A stretch of DNA of 64,000 bases from Fallopia convolvulus (Eukaryota > Streptophyta > Magnoliopsida > Caryophyllales > Polygonaceae): positions 2,151,484-2,215,483 of the forward strand of contig OZ024733.1 of the NCBI GenBank assembly GCA_964016875.1, given 5' to 3'. Each line of letters opens with the position of its first letter. The stretch's first letter is position 1. The notes under the pieces were generated by a model. It had not been told where the DNA came from. It made no database searches and saw nothing but the letters and a program-made list of their open reading frames with translations. This document shows, in pieces, positions 45,201 to 57,094 of this stretch. The position numbers and the translations under genes are program-made.

Positions 45201-46661
45201 TCATAAAGAAATATAGAATAATATATGAGTCGGAAAATTATACCGATAGACAACGGGAGCGGAATTGGGCACGAAAATCGAGACGGGGCGGAAATGGGCT
45301 TACTTCCTCCTTTATCTAACATGGGTAATAATCTGATTTTAATTAGTATTTTGGGCCTAATATTCCCAGCCCAAACTTAATTAAAATTGCCCAAATTAAA
45401 TTAGGCCCACCTACATTCTCTCTTCTTCTTCCTCTTTCACGTAAATCAGAAAGGAACCAGAGAGATGCTCCAGGCGGAACGACGATGGACACCAGGCAAG
45501 CACCAGCGGCGGTGGGAGGCTGGACGGCGGCCCTCCTGGCGGCGGGCGACGGTGCGTGGGTGGTGGCCGGAATCATGGGTGGTCCGACGGTGGTCCTATG
45601 GCCATAACATGAAGAAAGGGATTTTTGGGGATTTTTGAAGATAAAAATCAGAAATTAAAAAAAAATGATTTAGGGCTGAATTGTGCTTGATTGGGAGAGA
45701 ATTATGAAGAAGAGTAAGAGAGGAATAAATTTGTGAGTCTTCCCTTGAGACCTCACCCCTTTTTATAGTGAAAATTGGGGCTTCTCTTGATCCATGGCAA
45801 TGGGAATTGGCCATTGAGGAAGAAGAAGATTGGAGGGGATTGGGGGAATTTGTGTTAGTTGGATGATGACCAAAGGATGATGTAGTTTTGGTGGTCAATT
45901 GAAGCTACCATGGCAATTGGGAGGGGATGGAAGCCATGGATTGAATGTACGTCAATCAGGCTGTCAATCAGTATAATGTCAATTTGGAAGAAGAAAGAAA
46001 AGAAGAGAATAAAAGGATTAAAATTCCTTAAGGGTAGTTAAGTTACAATAGCATAGCGGAATTGAGAGTGTGTGATTAGGGGCGAGATGCAAGAGGTATC
46101 GGGTTCGAGTCCCGGCTCTTGCCTCTTTTTATTTATTTTTCCTTGTGCTGTTATTAGCTTGTTGTTCCTTTATTTTATTTAATAAATTTCGAAATTATTA
46201 ATGCATTATTTTTATTTAAATACTTTTATTCCTTCATAACCCTTATAATACCTCCTTGACTTTATTTATTTAATTTATTTAAAATCTCTTTTTATAGAGA
46301 AGAAGGGTTATAAATTATATTATGAATTCTCTTTTATATGGAGAAAGGATTATAATATTATATTATAATGGTTTTACAAACCTTGGAATACTGTGGATAT
46401 TACATTTATAATATTTTTATAATTTATTAAGATAATTATAAAAATAATTAAACTCTCTTTTTAAGAGCAAATATTTAAATAGATATCCGACTTGCATAAT
46501 ATATTTACTGAAATTCTTAATTGTCATTGTAATAAACTTCTATAATCTCTTTATAATTTAATATGAGATTATAAATATTATTAAGTTCTCTACTTTAGAG
46601 AAAAAAAAATTATTGTGATAAATATCCGTTTTATTATTTTTAAAAATTAGTGGATATTACA
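42290..46661 (-). mobile_element. Element H: solo LTR, 4372 bp, TSD GAATT
   Basis: Inverted relative to E. Plus-strand ends are TGTAACACCCC at 42290 and GTGGATATTACA at 46661, flanked by GAATT (42285-42289 and 46662-46666). Both ends match E. The GC-rich island (45440-45600), a minus-strand TATA box (CTATAAAAAGG, near 45763) and the Pol III module (46049-46135) match E in order. A second 5'-type end (TGTAATATCCACAG on the minus strand) lies inside at 46404, so about 257 bp of terminal sequence appears duplicated. No pol. It lies inside G. Confidence 0.8.
46040..46135 (+). ncRNA. tRNA-like Pol III module in solo LTR H
   Basis: A box TAGCATAGCGG (46049-46059) and B box GGTTCGAGTCC (46102-46112) both fit their consensus fully, 42 bp apart. 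A T5 run follows at 46126-46130. A T-arm (CGGG, seven-base loop, CCCG) surrounds the B box, and GCAAGAG before it pairs with CTCTTGC after it. A transcript would be about 90 nt. The 5' and 3' acceptor arms do not pair, so it is not a normal tRNA. It may be a SINE-derived or LTR-borne promoter. Confidence 0.65.
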
Positions 46662-48115
46662 GAATTGAATTCCTTTTGATCCTCATGTTGGGAATAATTT
46701 GTATGTTGAATAAAGTTTGATAGGTTGTTATTTTGTTAGAAATAACGACCATGTCATTATTTTAGTTTTTACGTTAGAACTGAACTTAGGACCTTTGTAT
46801 GATTAGCTGTCTCATACTAAGACATTGTTGTGAAATAAGATGGTAGAGATGGGAGTTTAGACTCCAAGACATCTCTTTAGTGGTCCTATGCTGAAACATT
46901 GTTGCAAAATAGGTAGTCCTAGGGTAGGAGCCGATTATCCAATGATTTCTTTATAACAAAATCTGTATTGCGGGGCGTAGCTTGCTAGCGTATCCCAATA
47001 TTGGAGTCATGACTCATGTTACACTTCACGTTGAAGGAGGACAATGGTGCACTCTTGCTAAGTGCAATTGACACTCGGTTGTTGGCCGAATCTCAATTGT
47101 TGGCCGAGCATGTATAAATGATCATGGATGAAATAGGCCCTCTGATCTCGGTTGTTGGCCGAATCTCGGTTATTGGCCGAGGATATATGTAAATGATCAT
47201 GGATGAAATAGACCCTCTGATCTCGGTTGTTGGCCGAACAACGTAAAAACTATTAAATGGTGCGAGTGCACAGATTGAGAGTAATGATAGATAAGTGTGT
47301 TAGGCACATCAATGTACCAAGATGGTTAGTCCATTCGATAACCATTCTTGCTCCCTGTTATGAATGATTCTTAATCAAGCTTTGATTAAGTCAATCCGAT
47401 TAGTCGATGGAGGCTTTTCAAAATGTTATGTGATTAATATGGGCTCCCAACAATTGTTCATGTTTCGTAAAGGAACCACAAATGGTGGTGTCCTATCTCT
47501 TGAATATGCGAGTCTCCTTCTTATTCTCTATAAGACTGCTAACTGTTGGATCATAATCCGAGTCTAATCGGATTTGGATGCCAATATGTTTAGTTACAAC
47601 CATAAGAATCGAGTTATTTTCTCCGCTTGCTTAGTCTTTCATTAGACTAACCCGTCCATTTTCTTTTCTTTTATATGGTCGGCTGGTGTCCACCGTTAGT
47701 TTACGACACATCAGGTTCTTCTTGGAAGTTGATTCAAGAGGCAGATTCAGAGGTTTGAAGCTCCAGAAGTTGAAGAAAGGTTTCCAATGGCTATACTTGA
47801 GTGAAGATCATGGTTGAGCTACTTCAAAGCGAAGCTGAGTTTCAGAAATAAGAACTTAAGGAAGACTGCATGAAGATTTTGTTTAAATAGAAGGTTGTTC
47901 TATTTATTTACTAATTCTATTTAAGTTAAGGCTTGTATAAGACCTTTTATTCTCTTTTCCGCTGTAAAGTTTTACTTAATTTTGTTAGGTTTTAAACGGT
48001 TTCATTTACCTTGTTCTAGTAAGTTCTATCAGGTTAAAGCCTTGGGTAACTCTGGTTTAGTCCTAATCGGGGTTACTGGCGGTAATACCTCCAGAGTAAG
48101 TAAGGGGGTGTTACA

Positions 48116-49113
48116 TATATAAATTCTAATAATTGTATATAACAGTATAACTATTGTATACTGAGATCAATATAAACCCATCATACTCATTCGTGTATAA
48201 TTGGTATATTACTTTCTAATAATTGTACACATATATTAAAACGGTGTATATGCTCAACATTTGTACATTTTTTTTTATTCGACGTAGAATTAAAAATAGT
48301 TTACAAATAAGTCATGTATATTAATTGTGAATTACATGTATATACGCGAATAATGAATGTATACATAATTCAAATTGTACATGTAAAAGACATGTTTTCA
48401 TTAATTGTACATATGCAAATAGTATCCAGCCACATCAATTTTCTATATACATTTATTAAGTTGTTATATACAATATTACAGTATATATACAGAGGATCAG
48501 CGCTTGCTCAACGTGGTGGTTCGTGGTGGCCGGAATTCTCCAGCGAACAGTTCCGACGTTCAGCGAGCAGTTCCGAGCAGTTCGACGTGGTGGTTCGTGG
48601 TGGCTTTGGCGACGTGGTGGTTCAATGGGTGGTTCCATGCATTGATGCTTCCATCGCAATGGAGGTTGCGGTGGTTGCCGGAAATTGGTGGTTCGGTGGT
48701 GGTTGGAAATTGTGGGAGATCGCTACTGTGAGAGGCGATATGTGGTTATAGTGGTGGTCGGAATTTCTCAATGGAGGTTTTATGGCGTTGATTTGTATCC
48801 AGAGATCTTATCCCCACAATGGTGGCCGGAATTTCTCAATGGAGGTTTTATGGCGTTGATTTGTATCTAGAGATCTTATCCCCACAAACCGAGATTTAAC
48901 ACGTTAAAACAATTTTTTATTTTACTAAAATCTTAATTATGGTAGTTACAAGGAGTAAATTATGGGGAGAAGATCTCTCCTATTTTTGATTTTTTTGCTA
49001 TCTTTCTATTTTTGTATATTGTAGATACTAATCTCACCATCCATCCCAATCTCATCCAATGGATGAGATTTGTTCTCTTGTTCTCTATAGGATCTTGTTC
49101 ACTATAGAACCCA
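48116..49113. other. Right arm of element F, with a captured-looking GC-rich stretch and a 68-bp tandem repeat
   Basis: AT-rich with TGTATAC-type words to 48480. Then a GTGGTGG/GGTGGTTC-rich stretch (48500-48750) with frames on both strands, perhaps a captured gene fragment. A 68-bp unit is repeated in tandem at 48752-48819 and 48820-48887 with two or three differences. No defined gene. Confidence 0.45.
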
Positions 49114-49115
49114 CC

Positions 49116-49153
<38 letters not shown>
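49114..49153. repeat. (TA)n(TG)n microsatellite
   Basis: TATATATATATATGTGTGTG-type run between element F and the next inverted-repeat element. Confidence 0.8.
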
Positions 49154-49154
49154 G

Positions 49155-50330
49155 CATGGTTCCGGTGAGGACCACTCTTGTGATAAGACCTTTTGCTTAA
49201 AATGAGGACTAATCTCAACCATTGGATTTATTCCTTTACTATGTATTGAATAGTCAAGATTTTTTCAAACATTATTTTTTTTTGTTTTGTGAAAATTGAA
49301 TTTTATAAAAAAATGAACTCAAAGTACATAAAAATTGAACTTATCATAGATAAAAAAAATGAACTAGTAGAGTATGAAAATTGAACTCATACAATATAGA
49401 AGATTGAACTCCTAACATAAAAAATTGAACTTATAGTGTATAAAAATGAACTCGTAGTATATAAAAATTGAACTGTCATATTTAACGTTTTTAAAGCTTT
49501 TTTTAAAAGACACATACTTTTAAAAAAGTAAAAAAAATCGAAAAAAATAAAAAAAGAGGAAAAATCAATTATTTTTTTAGTTATGTGAAAATCGAATTAT
49601 ATGAAAAATGAACTCAAAGCACATAAAAATTGAACTTATCATAGATAAAAAAAATGATCTCGTAGAATATAAAAATTGAATTCAGACAATATAGAAAATT
49701 GAACTCCTAACATAAAAAATTGAACTTCTAGTGTATAAAAATGAACTATTAGTATAAAAAAAATTGAACTGTCATATTTAACATTTTTAATGCTTTTTTC
49801 AAATAAGAAAATAATTTTAAAAAGTTAAAAAAATAAAATAAAAAATCATTTATTTTTTAAATATTTTTTTAGTTATTTGAAAATCGAATTATCTGAAAAA
49901 TCAACTCAAAGCACATAAAAATTGAACTTATCATCGATAAAAAAAAATGAACTCGTAGAATATAAAAATTGAACTCATACAATATAGAAAATTGAACTCC
50001 TAACTTAAAAAATTGAACTTCTAGTGTATAAAAATAAACTCGTAATATATAAAAACTAAACTATCATATTTAACATTTTTAAAGATTTTTTAAACAAAGA
50101 ACAAAATAAAAATTTAAAAAAATTTAAAAATTTAAAAAATTTAAATTTTTTTAAAAAGTTTAAAAAATTTTAAAAATTTAAAAATTTTAAAAAATGTAAA
50201 AATTTAAAAAAAAATTTAAAAAATTTAAAAAAAAATCTTGATCATCCAATATATAGTGATAATGTAAATCTAATGGTTGAGATTAGTCCTCATTCTAAGC
50301 AAAAGGTCTTACCACAAGAGTAGTCCTCAC
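49155..50330. mobile_element. Inverted-repeat element (Mutator-like MITE) with internal repeats
   Basis: The left end (GTGAGGACCACTCTTGTG, then AAGACCTTTTGCTTA, AATGAGGACTAATCTCAACC) is repeated in inverted form at the right end (near 50265-50330) with few differences over about 65 bp. Inside, a unit of about 290 bp is repeated three times (near 49290, 49590 and 49880), made of AAAATTGAACT words. An A/T-only stretch follows (50100-50240). No ORF. Non-autonomous; superfamily inferred only from the end sequence. Confidence 0.65.
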
Positions 50331-50856
50331 TATATATTTATATAGGGTCCGGTTCAGGTGCGAATGGGCGCCCAGGTGCGAAATAGGAAAGAACAAGAGT
50401 CGTTGGATGAAGAAAAATCAAAGGCGCTGATCATTTCACTTAAAAGGGGGAAAAACGGCACAAGCGAATTATTCGCGTATTTTTGAAAAAAACGGAAATA
50501 GAATGCGCGCCCAGATTGTTTATCAATATTGTGGATTTGTTCATCAATAATGTGGATTTGTTCATCAACACTGTGATTTTGTTCATCAAAACTGTGATTT
50601 TGTACATAAATAAATTATTACTTGTGCATCAAAAATCTATTGTTTGTACATAATAAATAAACAAATGTGTATCAAAATTGCATGGAATATTTTCATCAAC
50701 ATTGTGATTTTGTTCATAAAAAACAAAAATGGACACTGTGATTTTGTTCATCAACACTTTGATTTTGTTCATGAACAATGTGATTTTGTTCATCAACACT
50801 GTGATTTTGTTAATTAAAATTGTGATTTTGTGAATAAATGAAATATTGTTTGTGCA

Positions 50857-51120
50857 TCAAATATCTATTGTTTGTATATAAAAAATGGATGAATGTGTAT
50901 CGAAATTGTATCTATTAATATATGTGTGTTCATCATAATTAGCCGTATGTGAGACAAAACTAATTGTTTTGATGTCGGCCTTTGTTTTTTCTTGTTTGAT
51001 TCCTTTGGATTTGTCATTGTTGCTACTGTGAAACATGTGGCTACTTCTTGGGCTCCAAACATAGCTAAATAAGGCACAAGCACTCCTATTCGGTTTGCAG
51101 TTGGCTTGTTCTCTTATCAT
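50857..51120 (-). other. Unidentified short frame inside the foldback element
   Basis: An 87-codon frame and an overlapping 72-codon frame on the minus strand (LAMFGAQEVATCFTVATMTN in one). The region 50930-51120 is less AT-rich than its surroundings and may be a captured exon. Not recognised. Confidence 0.25.
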
Positions 51121-51329
51121 ACATCATATTATTGCAAAGTCAGATAATTTATTTATTATCATTTGCATTCAAGCTTCTATATCAACTTTAACTTATTTAT
51201 GTACTATATTGAGCACTTTATTCGTTTCTTTTGTTGTGCTCATATAGGTAGACATGAAAATTGTGTAGATAGTCCTAAATGTACAAATTGATGATATTGA
51301 CACATAAACATAAGTTTATTTCAATTCAC

Positions 51330-51710
51330 AAATAAGGGTATAATAATGAACAAATAAGGTTATATCAATGAACACATAGCAGTATATTCATGAACAAATA
51401 TGGTATATCAATGAACAAATAATGGACAAACAAGGTTATATCAATGAACAAAAAAGGTTATATCAATAAACAAATAAGGGAATATCCATGAACAAATAGG
51501 GTATATTAATGAACAAATAATGGACAAACAAAAGTTATATCAATGAACAAAAAAAGGTTATATCAATGAACAAATAGGGGTATATCCATGAACAAGTAGA
51601 GTATATCAATGAACAAACAAGCTTATATCAATGAACAAATATGGATATATATCAATGAACAAACAAGTTATATCAATGAACAGATAAGAAGTATATCGAT
51701 GAACAAATAT
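51330..51710. repeat. Minisatellite of ATATCAATGAACAAA units
   Basis: About 17 to 18 copies of a 20-24 bp unit with alternating versions (AAGGTTATATCAATGAAC, AGGGTATATCCATGAAC), giving a higher-order pattern. Confidence 0.8.
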
Positions 51711-51779
51711 GGGCATTGAGACCTCTTGATGTAGGCTCGGGTTTGTCTAAACTTGGTGTCTAAGCATGGTAATCCATGG

Positions 51780-51990
51780 AGGTTGCGAAGCTTGATCCGT
51801 CATGGCTCCTAAATGATCTAGAAGAGCATGAGTTGCATCTTGTATCTTCTTGTTTCGAGTTCTTGTGATTGGTCCGTCAAATGACACCTTTAGCTTTTCC
51901 TCGACGACGGTTAGGAGTCATAGACGGATGTTTGGCATCAATTATTGAACTTGAAAAAAGAAGACCTTCGGGGTTTAACTTTTGCTTATA
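51780..51990 (-). pseudogene. Fragment resembling the end of a gypsy polyprotein
   Basis: On the minus strand a short open stretch reads FDGPITRTRNKKIQDATHAL and then LLDHLGAMTDQ. The GPITRTR-KKIQ pattern is common near polyprotein ends in plant Ty3/gypsy elements. It has no start or proper end and lies inside the foldback element, probably as captured sequence. Confidence 0.4.
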
Positions 51991-52480
51991 TGTTGTAGAC
52001 AACTTGGAAGTATCGTAATGACCTTATCTTTAACAATCAGAACACCACTTCTGGTTGAAAATAATTATATGTGCATCAAAAACTAGATAATATTGTATTC
52101 ATACACATAGATAAGGTTAAAAAATAAAATAGAAAATTAAAAAAGTTCAAAATCGATGAACATTGTTATCAAAAACTCGATGCACAATTTGTTAGTATTG
52201 ATGAACAAATGGTGAATATGGATGAACAAATCACTAGTTTTGATGAACAAACTGGGCGCGTCTCATAAAAACGTATTTTTCGAAAAATATGTGAATAATA
52301 CGGGAAAATTTTGTCTGTGCCGTCTTTTATTGAAAAATACGCGAATAATACGGGAAAAATTCGCTCGTGCCGTATTTTATCTTTTTTAATGAATGTTTAA
52401 TCTGGGGCGTTGATTTTTTGGAATGGACGAGCGAGCTTTATTCTTAATTCTCACTTGGGAAACCATTCTCACACGTCTCT

Positions 52481-53023
52481 TTCTCATATATATTACTCAA
52501 GAAGTAATGAAATGGCTTTCAACTCTATTGTATATATTATTCAATCATGCATTCTGAAGAAAAATAGTCAAAATGTCATAATATGTTATTCAAAGTAAGC
52601 GTATAACATTAACATATACTATGTTTTTCATTCAAATATACTATATTTTTCAATAAGCGTTTGAACAATGATCTCAATATATCACCTATTTTTCCTAAGT
52701 TCATTATAACTTTTTCAATAATATGTATAACCCTATTTACTCAAGAATAAACCTTTATAAATCAAATTTCATGGCATATAACAATCATTGACGAGCATTC
52801 AATAATTTAGAGACATATAATATCACTTGGTTAGTAGTAATTGTAACCTCTGGTTTATCTGATTCAATGTTCACCAAGGTTTCACTTGCATTATGTTCTA
52901 CGTCATGCACATTTATTTACACACAAATACAAAATATGTTAGTTCACATATGTACAACCAGCTGCACTTTTTTATGTTCACATTAACTTTTGTAAACCAA
53001 AAAATAATTAAAAAAAAATTTAC
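52481..53023. other. 3' region of the gene at 53024-57097, end unresolved
   Basis: AT-rich. A minus-strand acceptor (GACGTAG, near 52901) could add a short last exon with an early stop, or a longer one in another phase. No choice can be made from the sequence. No Ulp1-type protease domain seen. Confidence 0.35.
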
Positions 53024-54073
53024 CTCATTTTGTTGCACAGTGCCTGATACAAGCATTTCATCCGTACTCATATTCCCAACATCAAACTCAGATGTATCAT
53101 TGTTCTATAATGGCAACAACAATATGAGATTCATATATATCTAAATTCTACAAATTACGTAATATGAATGTATGATTTAATAATCCTTACCGATTCACGT
53201 GCAATATGTAAGTTGTCATCTTTACCACCTTGATCTGCAACAAACATATTCGGCACCTCTGAATCGAACTTTCCCGCATCCAAAGTATTGATATCAGGAA
53301 ATGCAGTATGAAAACTGTCCAATCCCCAATCCACTATGTACTTTTTCTTATTAAAAGCTTCCTCAAACTGGTCCATCACTTTATTAAGTTCTTCATCACT
53401 CCATAGTGGTTCTTCTGACTGAGTTACAGAATCCCGCATAATGTTTCCATTTTCATCGTTAGCCGGTGTGAGACTGTCCTGGTTTGACACAAGAAGAGAC
53501 CTAGCTGTTTGGATGAGTGCTTTGGATACCAGATTGTCCTTGCACTCTTCCGGGGCATGACTTGTAGCTTCGGATATCGTTATGATCATTTCAGCTAATC
53601 CAGTCAAATGCTTTCCCATGGTTGTGTTGAAATCCTTAGAACAATAACATTCCAAATCGGTAACTTAGAAAATATAACAATAAATATGTAAAAGTTTATA
53701 CATTGTGATGCCTTAAATTACCTGAGCTGTTTTAAAAGTTTTCAATGGGACATTATCTGAGTTTTCCAGAATAGGGTTCTCCATACCAAACACGGAACCT
53801 GTTTTTTTCTGGTTGAGGTTCAATCCTCCCCTTTCCAAATCCTCCTTTTGCATTTTCAATAGATTCACGTGCAAGGACTAACTCATTAGACCATCCAATG
53901 AAAACAGGAACAACCCTAGGAATAACTTGACGAGTGCGATAATTGACAACCCGATCAAGATACATCAGCTGTTTTAAGAATAAAATGGTGAACATATGTA
54001 TCAAAAATTGCACTGTAATTGTTAATAATTACTTATCACCAACAATATAAAAAATTAAATGAAAAATACTTAC

Positions 54074-54575
54074 AAGTAAAAAGAAGATAGGGCCAGTGTA
54101 TTGGGTCTTGGGATTAGCTTGCCATTTATCAGTAGCCTCATCCAACACTTGCAGAACTAAGCGGCACCAATTGTAGTTTCTCATCCTCTTGATATCTCCT
54201 AATGGCATGACTAGGTTTTGGTTGCAGGCACCACTTCCAGTTGGCTCAACCAAACAAGTGTAAAACAGCACAAGAAAGTCTTGAATGAACACATTTGTAT
54301 CTGATGCTTTGACCATAGCAGCTTCAACATCACTGGTTCTGATTAAATGACCATATTTAGCTGTCTTCTGAGGGTCCAAGTTTAGATGCTCTCTCCATTC
54401 TGATATAACAACCTTGTTCTCCCTTGGAAGAGACCTTTCAATCACAACTTGCCCTCGCGGAATCCCAAGACACAACTCCACATCTTCTTCATTAACTTCT
54501 ATGGTTCTACCATACTCCAACAACATAACACCCCTTCTAGGATCATAGTTGCTAACGAGCCAGTGTCCCAATTTC
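54074..54575 (-). CDS. Conserved core exon of the Mutator-associated gene
   Basis: A 502-bp exon, open in one frame. It carries GHWLVSNYDPRRGVMLLEYG, then IEVNEEDVELCLGIPRGQ, then DTNVFIQDFLVLFYTCLVEP and MRNYNWCRLVLQVLDEA. It begins one base into a codon and ends in phase 0. The longest and best-conserved part; no catalytic motif is recognised. Confidence 0.65.
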
Positions 54576-55501
54576 CTGCATAGTAATTATGCAACAGTCT
54601 CGTATCAAACATGTATTCAAAGTTTTTCAATATATGTATAAATGTTATTCAAACATCCAATCATACATATTCCATATATTTCCACTGATGCTCTATATGT
54701 TTATGCCAAAAAATATCGATTTGATTAGTAAATATCACTTTGTTGAATAAATTAGATTAATACCTATAACATACTAAGTTGTAACATACCTTGGAATATC
54801 CATTGGAGGAAGATCAAGTAGACTCCCAAATCCAATCTTCCTAATTGCTTCCTTCTGTACATCTTTATCCAGTTTGCCCACCAAAGTAGCAAAAGAAAAT
54901 GGCATGGAACGGTGCTCAATACTAGGGAAAGATCCACGATCCTTGCATGTCTTAACATCAATAACTTCATCCACATCCTTAGAAGCCATCTTTTTCTTCT
55001 TCGCTCTCTTATGTAAGTCAACACTCTTTTTTGATTTCTTAGCTTCTATATCCTTCAAATCCACTTTACTCTTCCTGGGCTTCCTCATTGCAATAACAAC
55101 ATCATCAGAATCTTCATCAGAGTTCTCTTCTAATGATAACATTGTACCTAATTGATTGCATAAATTTAGCAAAATTGTATCAATAATCTGAACTCATACA
55201 AGCTCTAATTTACATAAATTATACGTAATCTTCTGAATCATCAACTTACCCAGTTCATTGTCATCTTTTGCAAATGAATATTCTGAATCATCATCCGACA
55301 ACTCAGTTGTATCATCACTACTTTTTGGGCCAAGGTCAAATACATCATCATTGTGATCCTGTGTCACCTTATCCTTGTTGCGCATTCTTTTAATTTGCCC
55401 CTTTGTGAGCTTAGTCTTTTTTAGAACATCCAACTGTGGTTCATTACCACCTATTCAATATTTACATAGGTTAATCACAAATTATTAACACACCCAAACT
55501 A

Positions 55502-56640
55502 TTTAATAATATCATTACTCATACTGAAATTATGAAAAATGATCATGCATTGTGTCTAGTTAAATGAATATTGAAAACCCAATTCAAATCTTATGAATAA
55601 CATTTAATCTTAGTGTAAGAAATAATTCTGTCATTTGTGTAAGGTCATGTTCTGAACAATCTTTATTATATTAATGAAAAACATTGTTGAATAAAATGAA
55701 AAATGTTCATATGGTTCTCTCATTCACATTACTCTAAAGAATTTTATTGAAAAACTATATGAAAGTTGAAGAATAATAACATTCTATGTCTTGAAAAACT
55801 ATATATGATTATATTGAAATGGATTATTGTCATATTTTATAACAATTAGAAATCTTTTGAAAAATATATTTTAACTGAGGCAACAACATTAGTAGTCATG
55901 GAAAAACACATACATTCTGTTTTAAAAAACTGCTACAAAACCATACATTTTTCTTGCTTGCGTTTTTTGTCTTTCCTCACCTTGGAAGAACTCGCCATTG
56001 TATCTATTCATTCCAAACAACATACATCAACAATTATGCAACAGATTATTAACCCACATAAAATATTTGATCACAATGCAATTTAGTGTTAATGCTACTT
56101 GTTGAATAATATCATTACTCATACTGAAATTATGAAAAATGATCATGGATTGTGTCTAGTTAAATGAATATTGAAAAACCAATTCAAATCTTATGAAAAA
56201 CATTTAACAATATTGTAAAAAATAATTTTGTCATTTGTGTAAGGTCATGTTCTGAATAATCTTTATTATATTAATGAAAAACATTGTTGACTAAAATGAA
56301 AAATGTTTATATGGTTCTCTCATTCACATTACTCTAAAAATTTTATTGAAAAAATATATGAAAATTGAAGAATACTAACATTCTATGTCTTGAATAACTA
56401 TATATGATTATATTGAAATGGATTATTGTCATATTGAATAACAATTATAAATCTTTTGAAAAATATTTTTTAACTGATGCAATAACATTATTAATCATGA
56501 AAAAACATAAACATCCTGTTGAAAAAAACTGCTACAAAACCATACCTTTTTCTTGCTTGCTCCTTTTGTCGTTCTTCACCTTGGAAGAACTCGCCATTGT
56601 ATCTATTCATTACAAACAACATACATCAACAAACACACTA
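55502..56640. repeat. Tandem duplication of about 605 bp carrying the first coding exon
   Basis: 55502-56030 and 56107-56640 are about 90% alike. Each has an ATG exon (55947-55998 and 56546-56597) encoding MASSSKV and a Lys-rich tail ending KQEK. The left copy's donor context is AAAT|GTATGG, the right one's AAAG|GTATGG. Both splice in phase to the next exon, so either could serve. Confidence 0.8.
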
Positions 56641-57094
56641 ATTTCTGGGGAATTGAAACACTGTTCAACAAAAGGCAATGCACGAACACAGTTCTGCTGG
56701 TTTTTCTCTTTAAAAATTATACAACCCGACATAACAACAAACCTCACCATTGAAACCAAACTATAACTCTACCTATTTACAAAAAAAAACACCAATTTCA
56801 ACAAAAAAGCAACTTAGCACCACCTTTGTACACACAAGAACTCTAAAATTTTGAATGTGGTCGTACATATCAAGCCGGATTCCTCAAAAAAACACATTGT
56901 TCAATCAAAAATACGCAATTTTAGTTCTAAATATCTCTATTCTCACTTCCAATTTCACCTAATTCAACGAATTCTATACCAAAATCGAATATCAAACCCT
57001 AATTCTGAGATGCTGATTTCCAACCTAAAATCGCACCTCGTTAGTGGATTTCTACTCAGTTCACCGATATATAAAGGTAATTGAATGTTCACTT

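Larger units (their letters stand above)
40677..48115 (+). mobile_element. Element G: solo LTR (about 3.06 kb) split by H, TSD TATAT
   Basis: Starts TGTAATAAGTGTGG at 40677 and ends GGGGGTGTTACA at 48115, flanked by TATAT (40672-40676 and 48116-48120). The end resembles those of E and H. The right part (46700-48115) matches the second half of E in order, for example the ATGTTGGGAA-CAACTTGT region. Taking out H (4372 bp) and its 5-bp duplication leaves 3062 bp. No internal retrotransposon genes. The TSD is AT-rich, so its weight is modest. Confidence 0.65.
40139..49113. mobile_element. Element F: Mutator-like or foldback element disrupted by solo LTR G
   Basis: The left end begins GGTTCAATAGAAAACAA and the right end, on the minus strand, begins GGTTCTATAGTGAACAAG. 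Both continue with GAGAACAAGAGA(G/A)CAA and GGATG-rich sequence, so they are imperfect inverted repeats of about 80 bp. Both are beside AT microsatellites. Without G and H the element would be about 1.5 kb. No clear target duplication was seen and no transposase. Non-autonomous; family inferred from the end type. Confidence 0.5.
50345..52480. mobile_element. Foldback element with minisatellite arms
   Basis: The left end (GGTCCGGTTCAGGTGCG, then GGGCGCCCAGGTGCG) and right end form divergent inverted repeats. ACGGCACAAGCGAATT with CGCGTATTTTT and GCGCGCCCAG (50455-50515) matches the complement of 52252-52380. Inside are two arrays: TTGTTCATCAACACTGTGAT units (50515-50840), and ATATCAATGAACAAA units (51330-51710). 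The shared word TTTGTTCAT in the first and ATGAACAAA in the second put them in opposite orientation. No transposase. Family uncertain (Mutator-like is likely). Confidence 0.6.

Noticed and set aside
46040..46135. Functional tRNA gene
   Set aside because: A and B boxes and a T-arm exist, but the acceptor arms do not pair and there is no anticodon arm, so only a tRNA-like promoter unit is claimed.
50515..51710. CRISPR-like array
   Set aside because: Units are contiguous or nearly so with variable related sequence between them, no unique spacers, and the DNA is plant nuclear.
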